Shown piece by piece: positions 12,400 to 22,833 of a DNA stretch of 64,000 bases. The stretch is from positions 35,622,388-35,686,387 of the forward strand of contig NC_091928.1 of assembly GCF_041260155.1 (NCBI RefSeq), given 5' to 3'. The stretch comes from Ptychodera flava. Taxonomy: Eukaryota > Hemichordata > Enteropneusta > Ptychoderidae. Positions within the stretch are counted from its first letter, which is position 1; every line of letters begins with the position of its first letter. The translations under genes and the position numbers were made by a program. A model generated the notes under the pieces. It was not told the DNA's origin and ran no database searches. It saw only the letters and a list, made by a program, of their open reading frames with translations.

Positions 12400-15389
12400 A
12401 TATCTCATCACCCAAATCTACAATAGATCAACCATGGCAATCTGTCCAGAAAGCTAACATGAGAATCTTAACAGTCAACTGCAGAAGTGTAATCAACAAG
12501 CAATCAGAACTAGCTGCTATGATAAATTACACTAAGCCAGATATAGTTTGTGGAACTGAATCCTGGTTAAAGGGAATCAAACCTGGTAAAACCCCAACAA
12601 ATGATGCAGTTAAGTCAAGTGAAATCTTCCCAGATAATTACAAAGTCTACAGAAACGACAGAGGAACACTTGGAGGAGGTGTGTTTGTAATGGTTCACAA
12701 TGACATAATATCAGTAGAGCAGCCAGAATATGTTACTGAATGTGAAGTCGACTGGGTCAAAATCAAGTTAAAAGGAAAGAAAGATCTCTACATTGGTTCC
12801 TACTATATGGCTCAACGTAACATCAAGGATATTGGTGAGCTCCAAAGATCATTAGAATTAATAACAGGAAAAAAAGACCGTCATATTATCCTGTGTGGTG
12901 ACTTCAATTGCCCAGACATTGACTGGCAGACATCCACTGTGAACCAGGCTGCACCAGACAAGGCAGTACAACAGGCCTTGATAGACACCTCAGTCACATT
13001 CAACCTTACACAAGTAATTGAGGCACCTACAAGAGAAAACAACTTACTGGACTTGGTATTTACTACAAACCCTTCATTCATTAAAAGTTCTATCAGTATA
13101 CCCGGCATATCTGATCATGACATTGTCATAACAGATTCAATGACAAAGCCTCATTACATCAAACAGAAACCAAAGAAGTGCTATCAATATTCAAAGGCAA
13201 ATTGGGCTGAACTCCACCATGATGCAAGTAAGATCTCTGATAATATCAGCCGTAAATATCAGGAAGGTGCCAGTGTACAATCGTTGTGGTCAACCTTCAA
13301 ACAAGAACTCACGACATCAATCAATTTGCACATTCCATCTAAAATGAAGCACTTCAGACATTCACTACCTTGGTTTAACCACAAACTGAAACGACTCAGC
13401 CGACAAAAGTACAGGATATACAAACAAGCAAAGAAGACAGGAAAATGGTCAAACTACCGACACATACAAAAGGTATGTAAGAGAGAATTCAGACGAGCAG
13501 AATGGTCATTTGTCAATAATATCATCGACGATGGCCTGAAAAACAACAACAGCAAACCCTTCTGGAAGTTTGTAAAATCTAAAAAGCAAGAAAACATTGG
13601 CACTGCACCACTAAAGAGGAAAGGACAGCTAGTGAGTGACAGCAAAACCAAAGCGGACATACTTATCAACCAATTCAGCTCGGTCTTCACCAAAGAGACC
13701 AGTGAAGATATGCCTCAACTAACATCTGAGAGAGCACCAGACATAGGCCACCTCAAAATCACCAAGGAAGGGGTGGAGAAACTGCTTAAGAACATAAATC
13801 CGAGTAAAGCTACAGGACCTGATAACATCCCTAATATGGTCTTGAAAAACTGTGCTGCTGAGCTGTCACTAGCTTTGGCATACATCTTCCAAAGCTCCAT
13901 CGATACAGGTGAACTCCCCAGTGACTGGAGAAATGCAAACATCACGCCAGTGTTCAAGAAGGGTGACCAGCATGTACCAGAAAGTTACAGACCAGTCTCT
14001 CTTACATCAGTCACAAGTAAACTTTTGGAACATCATTTGCCGACACATCTTAAGCCATCTAGAATATCACAATATACTCACGTCATTAAATCATGGATTT
14101 CGCTCTGGCTACTCATGTGATACACAACTTCTTGTCACCATAGACGATCTAATGAAATCCTATGACAAGAATTTACAGACAGATATAGCCATCCTGGACT
14201 TCTCCAAAGCATTTGACACTGTCCCACACAAGAAACTATTACATAAACTCAATCACTATGGCATCAGAGGCTCACTTCATGACTGGTTAATTTCTTTCCT
14301 GTCCAAACGTCAAATGCAAGTCGTCATCGAGGGAGAAACATCTAGACAAGTACCAGTCGGTTCCGGGGTTCCTCAAGGCACTGTACTCGGTCCACTTTTA
14401 TTTCTCTGCCATATAAATGACCTCCCAGGTTGTGTTAAATCTCAAGTCCGACTATTTGCTGATGACTGTTTACTGTACAGATCAATTAGAACACAGAATG
14501 ACCATAACATCCTACAGAATGATCTTGAAGAGCTAGAGAGATGGGCAACAACATGGGGGATGCGTTTTAATGCTAAGAAATGTTACATCCTTAGTATTAA
14601 AAACAAAAGTTCACATTTCTACATGCACAGTTTAAACAGTCATATCCTCAAACAAGTACCACACAACCCATACCTCGGACTCATATTATCTGAAGATCTC
14701 AAATGGAATATACACATCAACAATCTGTCAAAAAAGCAGCATCTATTGTCGGCTTCCTGAGGAGAAATTTAAAACACTGTAGCAAATCATGTAGGAAAAC
14801 AGCATACATTTCACTTGTCAGATCAACCATGGAGTACGGTGCAATCATATGGGATCCTTTCACACAAACCAACATAGATAAACTAGAACGCATTCAAAGA
14901 CAAGCCATCAGATTCATTACTAGAAATTACACATCAAGACAGCCAGGCAGCATCAGCAAAATGTTAGCAGAAAATCAACTTCAACCACTACAAGAAAGAA
15001 GACAACAACTCCGCTTGACATTTCTGTTTAAAATCACTCAAGATCTCATACCAGCCATTCATCAGGATACATACCTCATTCCACAAAAACCAAAACGCGC
15101 AGTTAAACCTCGGAAATTCACAGATTATCATCACAGCAACCCAGTAACTAAATATGCATGTAATAATTCAAAACCATTCCAAATACCACGATCAAACACA
15201 GACATTTACAGGAACTCATTCTTTCCACGAACAATCATAGACTGGAACAATTTAAGTGACTCGGTTGTAACATCAGCATCGGTAAACATCTTTAAGGCAG
15301 CTGTCCAGTGCGATTAAGCACCTGCCTCTTCCCCGTTGATCATATACCAGTATTGGTGTCTTCAACGTATTTATTCAGATTCAGATTCA
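12400..15389 (+). mobile_element. CR1/Jockey-group LINE, 5'-truncated
   Basis: This non-LTR retrotransposon is absent from the duplicate, where the flanks GAGTTTCAA and GATCGAAGGTC join directly (26346-26362). The boundaries are therefore known to within a base or two. It carries a single ORF2 with an apurinic-type endonuclease and a reverse transcriptase. There is no ORF1 or 5' UTR: the 5' end falls inside the leader of ORF2, the usual result of incomplete reverse transcription. The 3' end is a short ATTCAG repeat instead of poly(A), as in CR1/L2-type LINEs. No clear target-site duplication is visible, also common in that group. The exact clade needs a tree. Confidence 0.9.
12402..15317 (+). 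pseudogene. LINE ORF2: endonuclease and reverse transcriptase, two frameshifts
   Basis: The reading frame is already open at the 5' junction, before the first ATG at 12459. The endonuclease begins at ILTVNCRSV and shows GTESWL, the catalytic GDFNCPDIDW and the C-terminal SDHDIV signature. The reverse transcriptase follows from about 13780, with SKATGPDNIP, FKKGDQHVPESYRPVSL, LDFSKAFDTVPH, GVPQGTVLGPLL and the catalytic FADD box (LFADDCLLYR, about 14450). The tail after 14720 (YGAIIWDP, KLERIQRQAIRF) is typical of the Jockey/CR1 group. Two frame changes break it: one near 14029, apparently a single lost base, and one in an A run near 14730. No in-frame stops were seen besides these, so the copy is young. 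It makes no full-length product as written. Confidence 0.9.
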
Positions 15390-15391
15390 GA
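15376..15391 (+). repeat. LINE 3' tail, (ATTCAG)n
   Basis: About two and a half ATTCAG units form the 3' end of the LINE, directly abutting the duplicated host sequence GATCGAAGGTC. Confidence 0.8.
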
Positions 15392-16344
15392 TCGAAGGTC
15401 AAAGCATGCATAGAAATACATTGTGCCATTTTCCACCAATCAACATGATCGACAGAAAGACCTTTCTGGAGATATGTGTAAAATTGCATTAGAGCTTCCA
15501 AAAGCAGTTCACTGATTGGCTAATAAGTTAACTCATGAATATTAAAGTCCTCTCCTTTTATGGCGTTATCGTAGACTGATAACAGCAATTTCAACTGTCT
15601 AAAGTGGGCTTTTCAACTGATATAAAGCGACTATCCGTGACTTGATAAGCTGACAACACGCATATATATATATATAGGATACTACATTTTCTCTTGCCAA
15701 GGTCTCTTGTCCGGGCAGCTGAATACTCCCCAAAATACTTTAGTCAAAGTAACTAACCCGTCCGAGCTGACGATGATGAGGATACTACAGATGAACAAAC
15801 CGTCAACACGTCTGCTTTTCTCATTCTCTCTGCCAGCCCTGCAGCGTTCAAGAAATAACGTATTCACAAGAGAGCAGGTTTGTATGATGTAGGTATCTAC
15901 CATTGTATCATTTTAATTAGACTGTTTAAAGTCCCTTGCCTTTACTGTCTCTCATTGGTGTAGTATCTCGCACATACGGCGGTGGGGAACCAAAAGTATA
16001 CCCCTCCTAGGGGACATATTGAGGACACGATTGCCAATCTGACGTCACTGCATTTCCCTGTGGTGCATGCAACCCTTGAATAACTCGATCTCCCACATTA
16101 GCCAACAATCGGAACGCGGCGTGTACGGCTACAATTCACATAAGGAGACATCATGTTCCCTGTCTTCCTACCTATTTCGCGGGCCGTATTATATCCATTG
16201 CTGCAACGCTAGTGACGTTGCAAAAGTATACCCATAATGCATTGGAATACGGTGATTAATGTGACTATGATAATGACACATATTACACTCGAGGATATTT
16301 CAACATGATCGTGTCCCCGATCTCTGTCCCCGAGGCGCATTTTT
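15390..16344 (+). promoter_or_regulatory. Conserved 5' flank of gene A (promoter or first-exon region)
   Basis: About 0.95 kb is shared with the region upstream of gene B (26353-27296). Its right half is also shared, more diverged, with the region upstream of C (50881-51225). Conservation upstream of three paralogues suggests that the promoter and first exon travelled with the gene. Recognisable shared blocks include ACACGATTGCCA, CCAACAATCGGAACGC and CATGATCGTGTCCCCGAT. I cannot identify a TATA box or a transcription start with confidence. Confidence 0.4.
15773..15877 (+). CDS. Candidate first coding exon of gene A (presequence-like)
   Basis: A 35-codon open stretch from ATGATGAGG to CAG, followed by a GT donor (CAG|GTTTGT). 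The peptide starts MMRILQMNKPSTRLLFS and continues with several arginines, hydrophobic residues and hydroxyl residues. It has a single acidic residue, near its end, so it looks like a mitochondrial targeting sequence; human ACSF2 is mitochondrial. The matching stretch upstream of B keeps exactly the same length, with one silent and one replacement difference, while sequence just 5' of it has indels. Against this, the frame at the donor is phase 0, whereas the acceptor at 18378 needs phase 2, and the C flank does not keep the ATG. It may be 5' UTR or need another small exon. Confidence 0.3.
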
Positions 16345-16384
16345 TGCTCACGTGTGTAAACACGGGGGCTAATGTCATAGCGAT

Positions 16385-16517
<133 letters not shown>

Positions 16518-16599
16518 TACACGATAACTCAAAAACGCCTGTACGGATTCAAGTCAGATCTGGTACACAGGTACCATATGCTACTTGCAAGAACTGATT

Positions 16600-18070
16600 A
16601 GATTTTGGTTAGTGTGGCTTGCATATTAATGAAGTTATGCAATATCGTTTTTTTCCGTACAATGCTTTGCCTATGGAGACGATAATGACAGTGTAGACAT
16701 ATATCAAGAAATACTGCACAAAATTTCATGAAACTTTTCACAGATGACAATCTAAGAACATTGTGATGATACTGTGAGTGTCATGTCAATTATTTTCTCA
16801 TTTGCATATTTAATGAACTTTTGTTATTAGTGTCATAACTCTGAAATTCCTGCACCAAACTTGATGATACTTACAACAAATATTGATCTGATATATATCT
16901 AATTATACTTAGATGCATTAGGCAGTGTCAAGTTAATAAATAGCTCATTTACATATTTTATGAAGGTTTGTAATTAGTCATATAACTCCGATATAACTTC
17001 ACCAAATGTGATGAAATCTGCTGCAGATACTGATCCGACTGATATCTAACTGTAGTGTAAAGCATTTAGTAGTGTGAAATTAATTAAGGGTTCATTTGCA
17101 TATGTAATGAACTTTGTAATTAGGTATATAACTCTGAAATTACGGCACCCAAATCAGTGAAATTGGGTACAGATATTGTTTTGATAAATATCTAGTTGTA
17201 CTGAGAAGCATTTGGCAGTATCAAGTTAACAAATAGGTCATTTGCATATTTTATGAAGTTTAGTAATTAGTGATATAACTCCAAAATAACTACACCAAAT
17301 GTGATGACATCTGCTGCAGATACTGATGCGACAGATATCTAATTGTGGTGTAGAGCATTTAGATGTGTGAAGTTAATTAAGGGTTCATTTGCATATTTAA
17401 TGAACTTTGTAATTAGTGATATTACTCCAAAATGACATCGTTAAATTTGATGAAACTTGCTACAGATGTTAATCTGATAAATATCCGGTTGTACTGAGAA
17501 GCATTGAGCAGTGTCAAGTTAATAAATAGCTCATTTATATATTTCATGAAGTCTTATAATTAGTCATATAACTCCGAAATAACTGCATCAAATGTGATGA
17601 AAACTGCTGCACATACTGATACGACAGATATCTAACTGTGTTGTAAAGCATTTAGTAGTGTACAGTTAATTAAGGGTTCATTTGCATATTTAATAAACTT
17701 TGTAATTAGGTATATAACTCTGAAATTACGGCACCCAAGTCAGTGAAATTGGGTACAGATATTGTTTTGATAAATATCTAATTGTACTGAGAAGCATTTG
17801 GCAGTGTCAAGTTAATTTAGGGTTTATTTGCATATTTAATGAACTTTGTCATTAGTGACATTACTCTAAAATTATTGCAATAAATTAAATAAAACGAGCT
17901 ACAAATGTTGATCTGATGGATATCTAATTGTCCCGTAAAGCATTGAGCAGTGTCAAGTTAATTAACAGCTCCTTTGCATATTAAATAAAGTTTTCTAATT
18001 AGTGATTAAACTCTGAGAGTACTGTGCGAAGTTTAAAGAAACCTGCTACATATAGTGATAACATATATCT
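16600..18070. repeat. Satellite array, about nine units of about 146 bp
   Basis: A unit containing TTCATTTGCATATTTAATGA, AACTTTGTAATTAG, ATAACTCCGAAAT and GATATCTAATTGT recurs at about 16798, 16947, 17091, 17237, 17384, 17530, 17675, 17827 and 17968. The spacing is close to 146 bp. Units are diverged, and neighbours alternate somewhat between two versions (TTTAATGAAC versus TTTTATGAAG), hinting at a two-unit higher-order period. The array is missing from the B and C upstream regions, so it was gained in copy 1. It lies in the presumed intron or promoter of gene A. Confidence 0.85.
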
Positions 18071-18342
18071 CATTGTTCTGTGAAGCGCACTACTATTAAT
18101 GAATCTGTTGTAAAACACGTGAGCATATTCAGTTCATATCTGGTATCTTAATATCTGTAATGTTCGCAGTCCAGAAAACAAACACCGCAACTGAAGATAA
18201 AGGGTTTTATTCTTGTCAGTGATTGGCTGTAACGCAGAAGCCCAACCTTGCAAGATATCGGATTGTTGACTTTGTTAGTGGGTATTGTTGAGTTATAACT
18301 AGCCGCTGGTCATAAATTACAGTATTGCTTTCGGAGTCAACT

Positions 18343-18377
18343 TAAAAGCTCATATTTACTCCATTATTGCTTTACAG
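18343..18377 (+). promoter_or_regulatory. Putative 3' splice site before the main exon of gene A
   Basis: Pyrimidine-rich ATTTACTCCATTATTGC is followed by TTTACAG. The last in-frame stop upstream is TAA at 18343-18345, and there is no in-frame ATG between it and the AMP-binding domain. Equivalent sites precede B (AG at 27898-27899), C (CTACAG before 51482) and F (CCTGGCAG, minus strand, before 43864). Conservation of an AG at the same place in four paralogues supports real splicing. Confidence 0.55.
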
Positions 18378-20052
18378 GTCAATACTAAACTCACCGAAAA
18401 GGTTACTGTCTGGAAAGAGCTATCTGCATGCTGCATCAAACATTCCACTTACTGGGAAAACATTGTGTGACGCACTCGACCAATCAGCGGCCAAGTTTCC
18501 GGACAGAGAGGCGTTTGTCTTTGCTTCGAAATCTAAAAGACAGCGTATCACTTTCAAGCAACTTCGAGAAGACGTGGTCAATTTGGCTTCAGGTTTGGTT
18601 CACTTGGGTCTCAAGCCAGGTGAGCGTGTTGGCATATGGTCAAAGAATCGCTACGAATGGGTCACATCCTTTTATGCGATGGCTTACGCCAAGCTGGTGT
18701 GTGTGCGAATACACGCTGCATACAACGATGCGTACTTTGAACATGTAGTGAACAAAACAAAAATAACATCTCTGATAATCGAGTCCGGGGATCAAGAAAG
18801 AGTTCTGTTGAACGTTGCACGGAAGATGGCAAGTGAAACAAGCAAATACAGTGTACCGAAATTACCAACCTTCCACACAGTGATTCACGTTGGCAGTGAA
18901 AGCAAACCGGGGATGATTCGCTATGAAGATGTGATGAACATGGGAGATGAAGAAGACTTCAAACAAGTTAGAAAATTACGAGAAAGCGTTCATCTGGATG
19001 ATGAAATGATGATGTTATGTACGTCTGGCAGTACGGGCATGCCGAAATTGGTAGTGAGATCGCATAGGAGTTCTCTTGAGAATGCACATGTGTACGGTAG
19101 ACACTTTGCAGAAATAGTAAAAACGGACATTCGATACATGGCTATGAACATGTTCACTCATGGGAGTGGCGAACTGTCCACAGTTGGGGGTGTGAGTCAT
19201 GGTTACACAGTCGTTGTACCAGATTCAAATTCTGACACAGAAACTCTTTTGTCTTTAATAAGGGAAGAACGTGTTACAGTAGCGTCTCTAACGTACCCGT
19301 CTCTCTTAGATTTTCTTAAGTTTGGGAAGTCGGATATTCTAGACCAAAGCCAACTGCAATACCTCATCACATCTGGAAACAAAATCCCAGCTGAAACTCT
19401 TCAAAAAGCGAGACAACAGCTAAACTTCAACATCTACACTATAGCTGGAGCAACTGAAACTGGTTTTGTGACCGTAAATAACAACAGGGAGAAATTCGAG
19501 AAAATTGGTTATCCTATAGATCACTACGAAATCAAGATAATCGACGACTATGGTCACATTGTACCACGTGGTGTCACCGGTGAATTGTGTACCAGGTCAC
19601 CTTACACAATGCTTAGGTATGAAGAAGATGAAGAAGAAATGAAATCAACGGTAGATCAGTGTGGCTGGTTCTATACAGGTGATATGTGTAAAATGGAAGA
19701 AGACGGCTGCCTCGATATCATGGGGCGAAAAAAAGAAATCATCATCAAAGGGGTAGACAACATTTATCCAGTTGAAGTCGATGAAGTTCTTGCAAGACAC
19801 CCCAAGGTAAAGGAATCGAAGACCATTGGAGTGCCAGATGAACGGTTCATTGAAGAAGTATGTGCCTGTGTTTGTCTTGAAGAAGGAAAAGCGATCTCCT
19901 CAGACGAAATTTTGCAATTTCTTGGAAAGTATTTGCCAGAACTTCGTGTGCCAAAATATGTCTTGTTCTTTGACTCGTTCCCAAGTAGCCCGGTCGGTAA
20001 AATACTTGCTGGAGAACTGAAGGCAAAAGCCATGGAGAAGCTTGGAATGTAG
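18378..20052 (+). CDS. Acyl-CoA synthetase, ACSF2-like (gene A), main exon
   Basis: An ATP-dependent fatty acyl-CoA ligase of the ANL superfamily: it activates a carboxylate to an acyl-AMP and transfers it to CoA, in the ACSF2 case in mitochondria on medium-chain acids. About 557 codons are open in one exon. Counting from 18367, the ATP-binding loop TSGSTGMPK is at 219-227 and GATE at 361-364. YTGD is at 436-439, GRKKEIIIKG at 453-462 leading into NIYP, and the C-terminal catalytic lysine in SSPVGKI at 545. Position 228 is Leu where Gly is usual (PKG), a family trait also seen in B, C and D. Length fits ACSF2 minus its leader. There is no initiator ATG in this exon before 18679. Paralogues C and F have an ATG about 21 nt after the splice site where A reads AAGG. 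The gene therefore needs an upstream start or is silent. Vertebrate ACSF2 has many introns; none is seen here. Confidence 0.85.
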
Positions 20053-20978
20053 ATAAAGAGGAATCTGCATTCTTACCTATAGACTGCTGCTATAGTATGA
20101 CAATGACCAAAACAGTGAGACTTATCCTACAGTTCATTGTCGTTCTATCAACTATTGATAAATACCTTCTTGAAGAGCGTCAAACGTTCAACTGAAAAGT
20201 AGTAACGACCTTAAATAAGAATCTGGTTACAACATTTATTATAGATATAAATTGGCCGTTCCACGAGTCGTGAATGATTTATTTTCAGGTCAGAATTTTA
20301 CCAAACACATCTGGATGAATCACAGAATGACAACATAAACGTTGACATTAACATTGAGTATTTTATGATGACTAAGTAGTTTATATCTGGTGCTTTATTG
20401 TATTCTCTTATAGCGTAATCGCTTTGCTTGTAAGGAAACCAAGTATGCAGAATGGCTTTGCGAATTTTTTACAAGCTGTTCTTTGTTGTTTTGACACCTT
20501 GAATGTGTATGGGTCTAAGTAGGGGGAAATCTTGGTAACTTTGTCTGACGAACGTCAATTTTTTCAAATCTATAGGTTGTATTTGTTTCATCGAGAACAT
20601 GACATTTTGGAAGGTTATAGAGGTGTTAACTGTACCAGTTTAGGATTAGACGTTGTTTACTCCATTACATGTTATGGGGTATTTTTCAAAACATTGATTA
20701 TGTAATTTTAAGATTTAAGACTTTAAGCGTTTAATCTATTGTTAATCCGGCATGATGTCATCCTGTGCACCCAGTATGAGAGATGTCAATTTGATGTCAA
20801 TTCTGCATAGAGGTCAATGATAAGATTAGGAATTGTGAGTGATGTTCGATAGCAATATGGACTGTGAGAAATCAAACAAGTGAATAATTGTTCTGGCGTT
20901 TATAATTTTATTTATAGCATTAAAGGATCGTAGTTTGTACGTAGTCTCTCAACTCCGGAGTACAGACTGCAGCGACAT

Positions 20979-21078
20979 GTAGCTCTGCGTTGCAGGGCTG
21001 TGTGTTACCAGCTATTGGCCTCTCACTACACTGGGAGGTCAATAGCCGGTAACACACAGCCCTACCACGCAGAGCTAC
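20979..21078. repeat. 100-bp hairpin
   Basis: Arms of about 43 bases run from GTAGCTCTGCG and GCAGGGCTGTGTGTTACC to their near-perfect reverse complement, around a short loop (CTCACTACACTGG). The same hairpin is kept at 30490-30589 in copy 2. The arm shares GCAGGGCT and GCTGTGTGTTA with the 39696-40276 element, so both may belong to one hairpin-forming repeat family. Confidence 0.75.
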
Positions 21079-21306
21079 AGTGACACGCAAATTACAGCTG
21101 TCTCGCTGTGCCTGATCGGTTCTATACACAAGATAGCCCTGTGTCAGGCTATGAGTATGAATAAGATTATCCAGCTTTGGCTATGCCATTTGGGAGGTGG
21201 CGTAGCCTTAAGCCGGACACTTTCGCCATACTTGTAGGGTTATACACAAGACAGCAAAACATAAAGTACAAACTACCATAAACTAAACGCAAACAACCAA
21301 GATATG

Positions 21307-21335
21307 AACCCGTAGCCCGCAAAATACCGCAGCCG
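21307..21335 (+). repeat. CCCGCA-type dispersed motif
   Basis: AACCCGTAGCCCGCAAAATA followed by CCGCAGCCG. Close matches occur at 30818-30846, 40173-40209 and 41231-41260 in otherwise unrelated contexts. At 40209 and near 41275 it adjoins TTGACCCC or GGGGTCAA. Function unknown; it may mark an end or internal part of a dispersed element. Confidence 0.5.
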
Positions 21336-21348
21336 TGTCGTTGAAGAC

Positions 21349-21797
21349 GAGCCTCTACAGTGTTTCTAACTATTCTCCAAAGAGAGACAGTGACCTGTGT
21401 TCAGTGATGGAGAATCCGGGTACCTCTATAAATAACCACTTTATAGATTGTATATATAAGGTGTCTTTACGAACACAAGCACTTGGGAGAAGTGACGAAA
21501 CCCAGGCAATATTTAACATCCATGTATAAGAAATAAACGGTGTTATCATGGAAGATTTTGAGCCTCTACTCTTTTTAATCCAGACGACCTCTCGCTAGCT
21601 ATTCTCCGAAGAGAGACAGGGAACTGTAATACATGGTTGATAATCCGGGTTCTTCTATAAGTAAAGACTGTGTAGATTGTATATATAAGGTGTTTTTACG
21701 AACACAAGCACTTTGAAGAAGGGACAACACATGGTAAAATGTAATATCCAAGTGTTAGAAATGAATGGCGTTATTGTTAAAGACTTTGAGCCTCTAC
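21349..21797 (+). repeat. Tandem repeat, unit about 210-230 bp
   Basis: GAGCCTCTAC starts successive units at 21349, 21560 and 21788. Each contains CCAAAGAGAGACAGTGA or CCGAAGAGAGACAGGGA, AATCCGGGT, TAGATTGTATATATAAGG and GAACACAAGCACTT. Related units follow C (to about 54256) and D (about 57990, 58181 and 58412), so the array is an old part of the duplicated gene unit. Most of it is deleted in copy 2. Confidence 0.75.
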
Positions 21798-21809
21798 ACT
21801 GTTTCTGTA

Positions 21810-22021
21810 TGCCAACAACCCCTCGTTTTTGTGAAAAAATGTCACATCAAGTAAAATTATTTGAATTCGCTGCCATGTTCGCTAATTGTAAATCACAAAC
21901 TTCACCAATTGTATTGGGTCTTGCCAATGAAAACCTAACGAAACAATTTAAGCATTGGTTAAAACAAAGAATCCACATATCGATGACCAAGAGCACGCAC
22001 GAACTTTTGATAAAAATTTAA
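21810..22021 (+). other. Small conserved open frame downstream of the repeat array
   Basis: The frame reads FCEKMSHQVKLFEFA, then MFAN, SQ, GLANENL and KQF. The homologous frame after D (58476-58688) reads FCNEMSRQVKLNEIT, MFAN, SQ, GLTNEHL, MKQF. The two DNA stretches are only moderately similar, yet frame and residues such as VKL, MFAN, GL.NE.L and KQF are kept, which hints at past or present coding. I do not recognise the family. It may be an internal exon or a decayed exon of another gene carried with the array. Confidence 0.35.
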
Positions 22022-22329
22022 TGGTGTCCTCTTCCCACTTGCGAATATTTCTGTAACAGGTAGCTTATCTTTTCGCAATAAGATGTTACATAATGTCGAA
22101 AAGGCGTACATGTTATTTATACAATAATTGAGCCTATTGAACGAGTGGAGCCTTGTGATAAGAAGCCGTTGGATATCAACTGAAAGGTTTTTGGATAGGC
22201 CTCTATGCGCTACATCCCTAACCCTAACTACTGCCAAGGTTAGTGGCGGTTACTGCCAAATACAATTTGTGCCCCCACACTTTTCACTCCTGTCCTGTTT
22301 TTATCTTGCCGGCGAATCTAGGGTAAAAT

Positions 22330-22833
22330 GAAACTTAAAATTCATTTTTCTAAAATTTGCTCGTACATTTGCGCAACGGAATTTTAAACCATTCTCTGAC
22401 TTATTTAAAAATCGTAAAAAATCGGAGCTCCACGCAAATTATGGTACAATGTGAGAACTGATAACAATGGCTTTATCGCTACTAATGACGAGTTTAAATG
22501 CCGTAAAGCTCTGTCTGATGAAAATCACTCCAGCTCGTGTAAACGACGGGTACGAATTTCATTTCAAATGCCAATATGCAAATCCTTTGCCATAAAAGCT
22601 TCATTAAACAATCTAAGAATGAATCTATTAATCATGATGTCAAGCTAAATACTGCCAAATGCTTGCTCTTCGCACCATTGCTTATCAACACGGATTCCTG
22701 TGTCGCTGATCAATGTTTATTTGAGACTATTGAGGTGCAATATAACACTAGGGCAGAGCCCATACGTTTCGCAGCTCGTCGGAGGATTAAAAATGTTACT
22801 TCAATTGAAAGTGAAAGTTCGTTGCTTACGTAG
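22330..22833 (+). pseudogene. Decayed coding-like sequence, shared by both duplicates
   Basis: Short open pieces lie in different frames, for example ARVNDGYEFHFKCQYANP near 22540 and, at 22640-22833, VKLNTAKCLLFAPLL and PIRFAARRRIKNVTS up to a TAG. The equivalent stretch in copy 2 is 30923-31396. The residue patterns look protein-like, but no single frame spans them and I cannot name a family. Chance open frames are a real alternative. Confidence 0.2.

Noticed and set aside
15682-15903. Minus-strand frame conserved in both duplicates
   Set aside because: Conservation is explained by the duplication; the upstream part changes through an indel and no motif is recognisable.
18428-20033. Shorter frames overlapping gene A in other phases, with matching ones in B, C and D
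   Set aside because: They mirror the strongly conserved synthetase frame and carry no domain of their own.
18378-20052. Idea that the array encodes a luciferase or another specialised adenylating enzyme
   Set aside because: Insect luciferases are related, but every visible motif fits an ordinary ACSF2-like acyl-CoA ligase and nothing points to light emission.
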